Part shown: positions 60,850 through 64,000 of the stretch, one piece after another
How the letters are laid out: every line of letters starts with the position of its first letter
Position numbering within the stretch: the stretch's first letter is position 1
Source: Magicicada septendecula
Lineage: Eukaryota > Arthropoda > Insecta > Hemiptera > Cicadidae
Assembly (NCBI GenBank): GCA_034769895.1
Contig: CM068373.1
Location: forward strand, 435,469,080-435,533,079
Length of the DNA stretch: 64,000 nucleotides
Direction of reading: 5' to 3'
Program-made: the position numbers and the translations under genes
The notes under the pieces: model-generated
What the model was told of the DNA's origin: nothing
What the model saw: the letters and a program-made list of their open reading frames with translations, nothing else
The model's database searches: none

Positions 60850-60971
60850 CTCTGTTAATGCGTTAAACGTACTCTCAGATGCTCACTAAAATTGTCTATT
60901 GCAAACAATGTTGTACCATTTATTGTGATAAGCGTAAAAAAAGGGTGCGTGCGCGCGAGTGTGTGTATGTC

Positions 60972-61035
<64 letters not shown>
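60972..61035. repeat. (GA)n microsatellite, about 64 bp
   Basis: GA dinucleotide repeat with one interruption. Open frames across it are artefacts. Confidence 0.95.
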
Positions 61036-61037
<2 letters not shown>

Positions 61038-64000
61038 TTTGTTCGCGCACTGGAGTAGGAATATAGTGATATTTGTGTTTTTTAATATATAATATGTTAA
61101 GATGTCTCTCACTTTTTTATGGAAAAATAAATTTACATACTAGAATGCTCCCTGAACTGCAAAGCTCTCTCACTATTTTGAACGAACGGAATTGGCCTAC
61201 ATTTATTATTAGATAAATTTCTTATATTAAAAAATTTTTTCCAAATTTCAAAAAATTTCAAAATCGCGGTTATCCTACAGTTTTTTGTTAGTAAAGTAAT
61301 ACTTGTAGAGCAGACGATCATTGAATAAACGCTAAAAATTCCAAACATTCAAATCTTTGTTAAAATTCCTTTCAGTCTGACACCCGGTTGGATTTATAAA
61401 TGTTAATTTATGCAAAATAAATGTAAATGAAGAATTACATTTGTGATAATTAATTATGTAAGTGTGTTTGCTATTAAATATATAAATTTATCGATCTCTC
61501 ACATGTATGTTGTAATATAAACAATTATTACGAATATAAAATAGAAAAATAGAAATAGAAAAGATATATATTGTGGGTAGCTTTTGTGATATGTTAACAA
61601 TGGTATTGTGCTCTCCTTTTAGCCCCACTAGTTGAGCTAGTTAATTTGTAATATAATTTCAAATGTAATAATAAATAAAATATAAAGATATTGATGATAA
61701 GAATTGTGTATGTTGGCTGGATCTCGGTATTGAACTCCCCGATGATACAGCTCCACTTTGAAATCACCAAATACAAAGAATAGATTTAATATAAATATGT
61801 TATAACTAGGTGTGATTGATTGATAAATAACAAATAAATCAAACTTTATAAATTGTGAAAATATTTTTTCTTGTTCTTGTATTGAGTTTGATTGAATTAT
61901 TTAATTTAATTAATTAATAATGAATTAATTAATTGAGTTTGTAATTTCCTTATGTATTTATTCTCTCACTATAAATTATGTTTTTGTTTAATAAAAAATA
62001 ATAGTAACATTAATTATAGAAATAAAAACAATGCTGGTAACTGAGTAATGATTTGCGTTTATTAACATTCAAATTTATGCGCCAGTCAAACTGCGCATGT
62101 CCCAGGCACTGGCTAATATTCGCTACAGTCGGTAGTGAAAAAAATCAACAAATATATTTTTTACAAGTTTAGATTTGTGGTTCTTTTAACGAGTCGAAAT
62201 GGTCAGAGGGCAAGGAACAAGATACATTTAACAGGTATTCTTAAACTAAATGTTAATAGCTGAAATAGAACAAAATTATTATTACAATTGTCAATTAAAT
62301 AAAATGAATTTCGAACCGAGTCGAAGAAATGACGTCACTCCCTTCAGCAGGCACTGCACCGTCTTTGTCAGAAATCCAGTAATGGCCGCCGTCTACTCGA
62401 TTTTAACTGCGATGCTGTTGGAATTGGCAGAGCTTCTCCCGTAGAAATAAAAATGATATTCCCTTTTCTGCGAAGTGGTGTTGGTCCAGGAATATAGTGT
62501 GGAATGTCCTCTCGTCGTCTGCGATGTCGATTTCTGGATGGATTTCTTGTGTAGTGTCCGGTGTTCAAATATGTGTATTGGTGTTCTGTGAATTTGGTCC
62601 AAAAATCGTTCAAAATGGCTGTCGATTTCTTGTGTTGAGTTTTATGGTGTTATTACTGTGTTTTGGAAATTTGTGAAGTGTTAGAAATTGATAGTTAAGG
62701 TTATTTCACTTTTTTGATCATCTCCGTTACACGCCACATAACCACACTTGGTTTTATTACAAATTATTTTGTTTTCAGTACTCCGCTAACACATTTCCAA
62801 CTATTCCGCTTTACGATTAACAATAGACTACTAGACGCAACGTCGTCGTTTTAGGGCAATTTGTGCTATGTCTTTTTCCTCTTCATATTGTTTAACTATA
62901 AAAATATCTGTCTAAGACTTGTTTCACCATCTAACTATACATAATAAGTTTTCTTATTTTTTACTGTATTTCAAATATTTCTTAATTTTACATAAATCTA
63001 ACTATTCAGTAATATTGATTATTTAATTTTACATCTTTTGATATATAGTTGGGTTTGTTTCAAGCTCATTTAATCCCAAAAATTACAATTTTATATAATG
63101 ATTGTATGCCTCATATTTTGTACAAATTCAGTGTTTTAAAGGTTTTTATTTGTTTTTTCTGTATAATATTTCCATGGAATATACTTAATAACTCCGTAAT
63201 TACTTTGTTGTTAATAATTTGGTTGTTAACACATTTCAATATTGATTAATTTACTGTTTAGTCTGATTTGATTACTATCATAGGCCTATTATTGACTGTT
63301 TCCAAAAGAAGTTAATTTCCTTTCTTTTGTCATTCTATTTGCTATTAACTGTATCTGTATTAATTATATTTTCAATTTCTGTATTGTATGTATTGAATTC
63401 TATTCCTATTACATAGATTGATTCTTTGATAGATAATTTTTTTGGTTTATTTGTCAGTCTGTGTTTACTAAAATGGTGTCTTAGCTGGTCTGTTTGTACA
63501 TTATACATGGTTTACTGTTTTGAATAAAATTATTACATTTTTATGTCCTACTTGCCTCTCTGCCTTGACAAACTTGAAAATTAGTTAACATTATTTTGAA
63601 CACAACAGAACATCTTATCATCTACTATTTTTCATATATCACCTAATTTTAACAAAAACATCTTATTCCTATTATTTTTATCAAATGATAACAAAATATC
63701 TTATCCTTATTATTACATAAACATAATTTAATTAGAAAATAAAAAACTCCTATTACTAGTAATACTGTCAGTCATTAACTGTCTTTTGTATTTATGTTTC
63801 TTTTGAAAACAATTCAACTGTGATTAAAAAACATCTTGTACCTATTATCACCTTATATCTAAAATATTATCTAATTAACAATAAATAACAAACATCTTAT
63901 TATTAGTTATACCCTCAGTTATGAACTGTCCTCTGGTATTTGTCCTTCTCACAATTTACTTAACTGTAATTAAAGAAAACATTTTATTGGTAATAGTATT
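61036..64000. other. AT-rich DNA without recognised genes
   Basis: Only short open frames are present, none with a recognisable motif. A slightly GC-richer patch at 62300-62640 contains a minus-strand frame of 81 codons that I cannot identify. Near the right edge, degenerate tandem repeats occur (63600-63960). Confidence 0.5.
63600..63960. repeat. Degenerate tandem repeat, unit about 140 bp
   Basis: The words AAACATCTTAT, then TATTAGTAAT-like, then CAGTYATTAACTGTC and TGTATTT recur in the same order at about 63740-63800 and 63885-63945, with partial copies of the first word at 63607, 63655 and 63827. Confidence 0.5.

Noticed and set aside
62368..62613. Possible host exon on the minus strand
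   Set aside because: An 81-codon frame without recognisable domain, splice context or repeat of codon bias; not enough to call.

Overview
The window is AT-rich eukaryotic DNA, almost certainly from an insect. It has Ty3/gypsy-type retrotransposons, spliceosomal GT-AG introns inside transposon genes, an arthropod-type Polinton/Maverick, Tc1/mariner and hAT-like elements, a short TTAGG-type tract, long GA/CT microsatellites and no compact gene order. I see no ordinary host gene. Nearly everything recognisable is a mobile element, and several are nested.

Layout. (1) 1 to about 9905: a decayed Ty3/gypsy element (gag, then protease-RT-RNase H-integrase, then a probable 3' LTR). Its gag/pol junction is split by a 3.1 kb cut-and-paste transposon (1711-4817, GTAC duplication) carrying a DUF7869-type transposase gene. 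(2) 9906-15260: gene-poor DNA with LTR-like fragments, a TATA/Inr promoter-like site and microsatellites. (3) About 15262-30305: a Polinton/adintovirus-like element. On its left is a minus-strand two-exon gene. Rightward there follow protein-primed DNA polymerase B, integrase with chromodomain, FtsK/HerA-type ATPase, a coiled-coil protein, a BIR (IAP-type) domain, a fibre-like repeat protein, a PLA2-like core protein, an adenain-type protease, penton-like and hexon-like capsid proteins, and two further proteins. Many frames are broken, so it is an old copy. A 1.38 kb TIR element sits just after the major capsid stop codon.

(4) 30306-57838: a second gypsy-like element whose pol gene is almost wholly replaced by a C2H2 zinc-finger coding sequence lying between gag and the integrase tail. 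Its 5' LTR is truncated to about 314 bp. Its 3' LTR (from 33310) is split by (5) 34637-57385, a head-to-tail array of a gag-only LTR element: four LTRs (about 2.1-3.1 kb) alternating with three internal regions (about 3.8 kb), the whole array flanked by one ATAT duplication. This is a single insertion later expanded by recombination between LTRs. (6) 57931-59602: an internally deleted Tc1/mariner element. 59868-60849: a small hAT-like element. The rest to 64000 is AT-rich DNA with a GA microsatellite and degenerate tandem repeats.

The three most unusual systems are the gypsy element carrying an in-frame zinc-finger insert (host-gene transduction), the gag-only LTR tandem array with stop codons shared by all copies, and the Polinton cargo (BIR domain, PLA2-like protein and a spliced left-end gene with a duplicated second exon). 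All identifications rest on motif reading; no database search was run.
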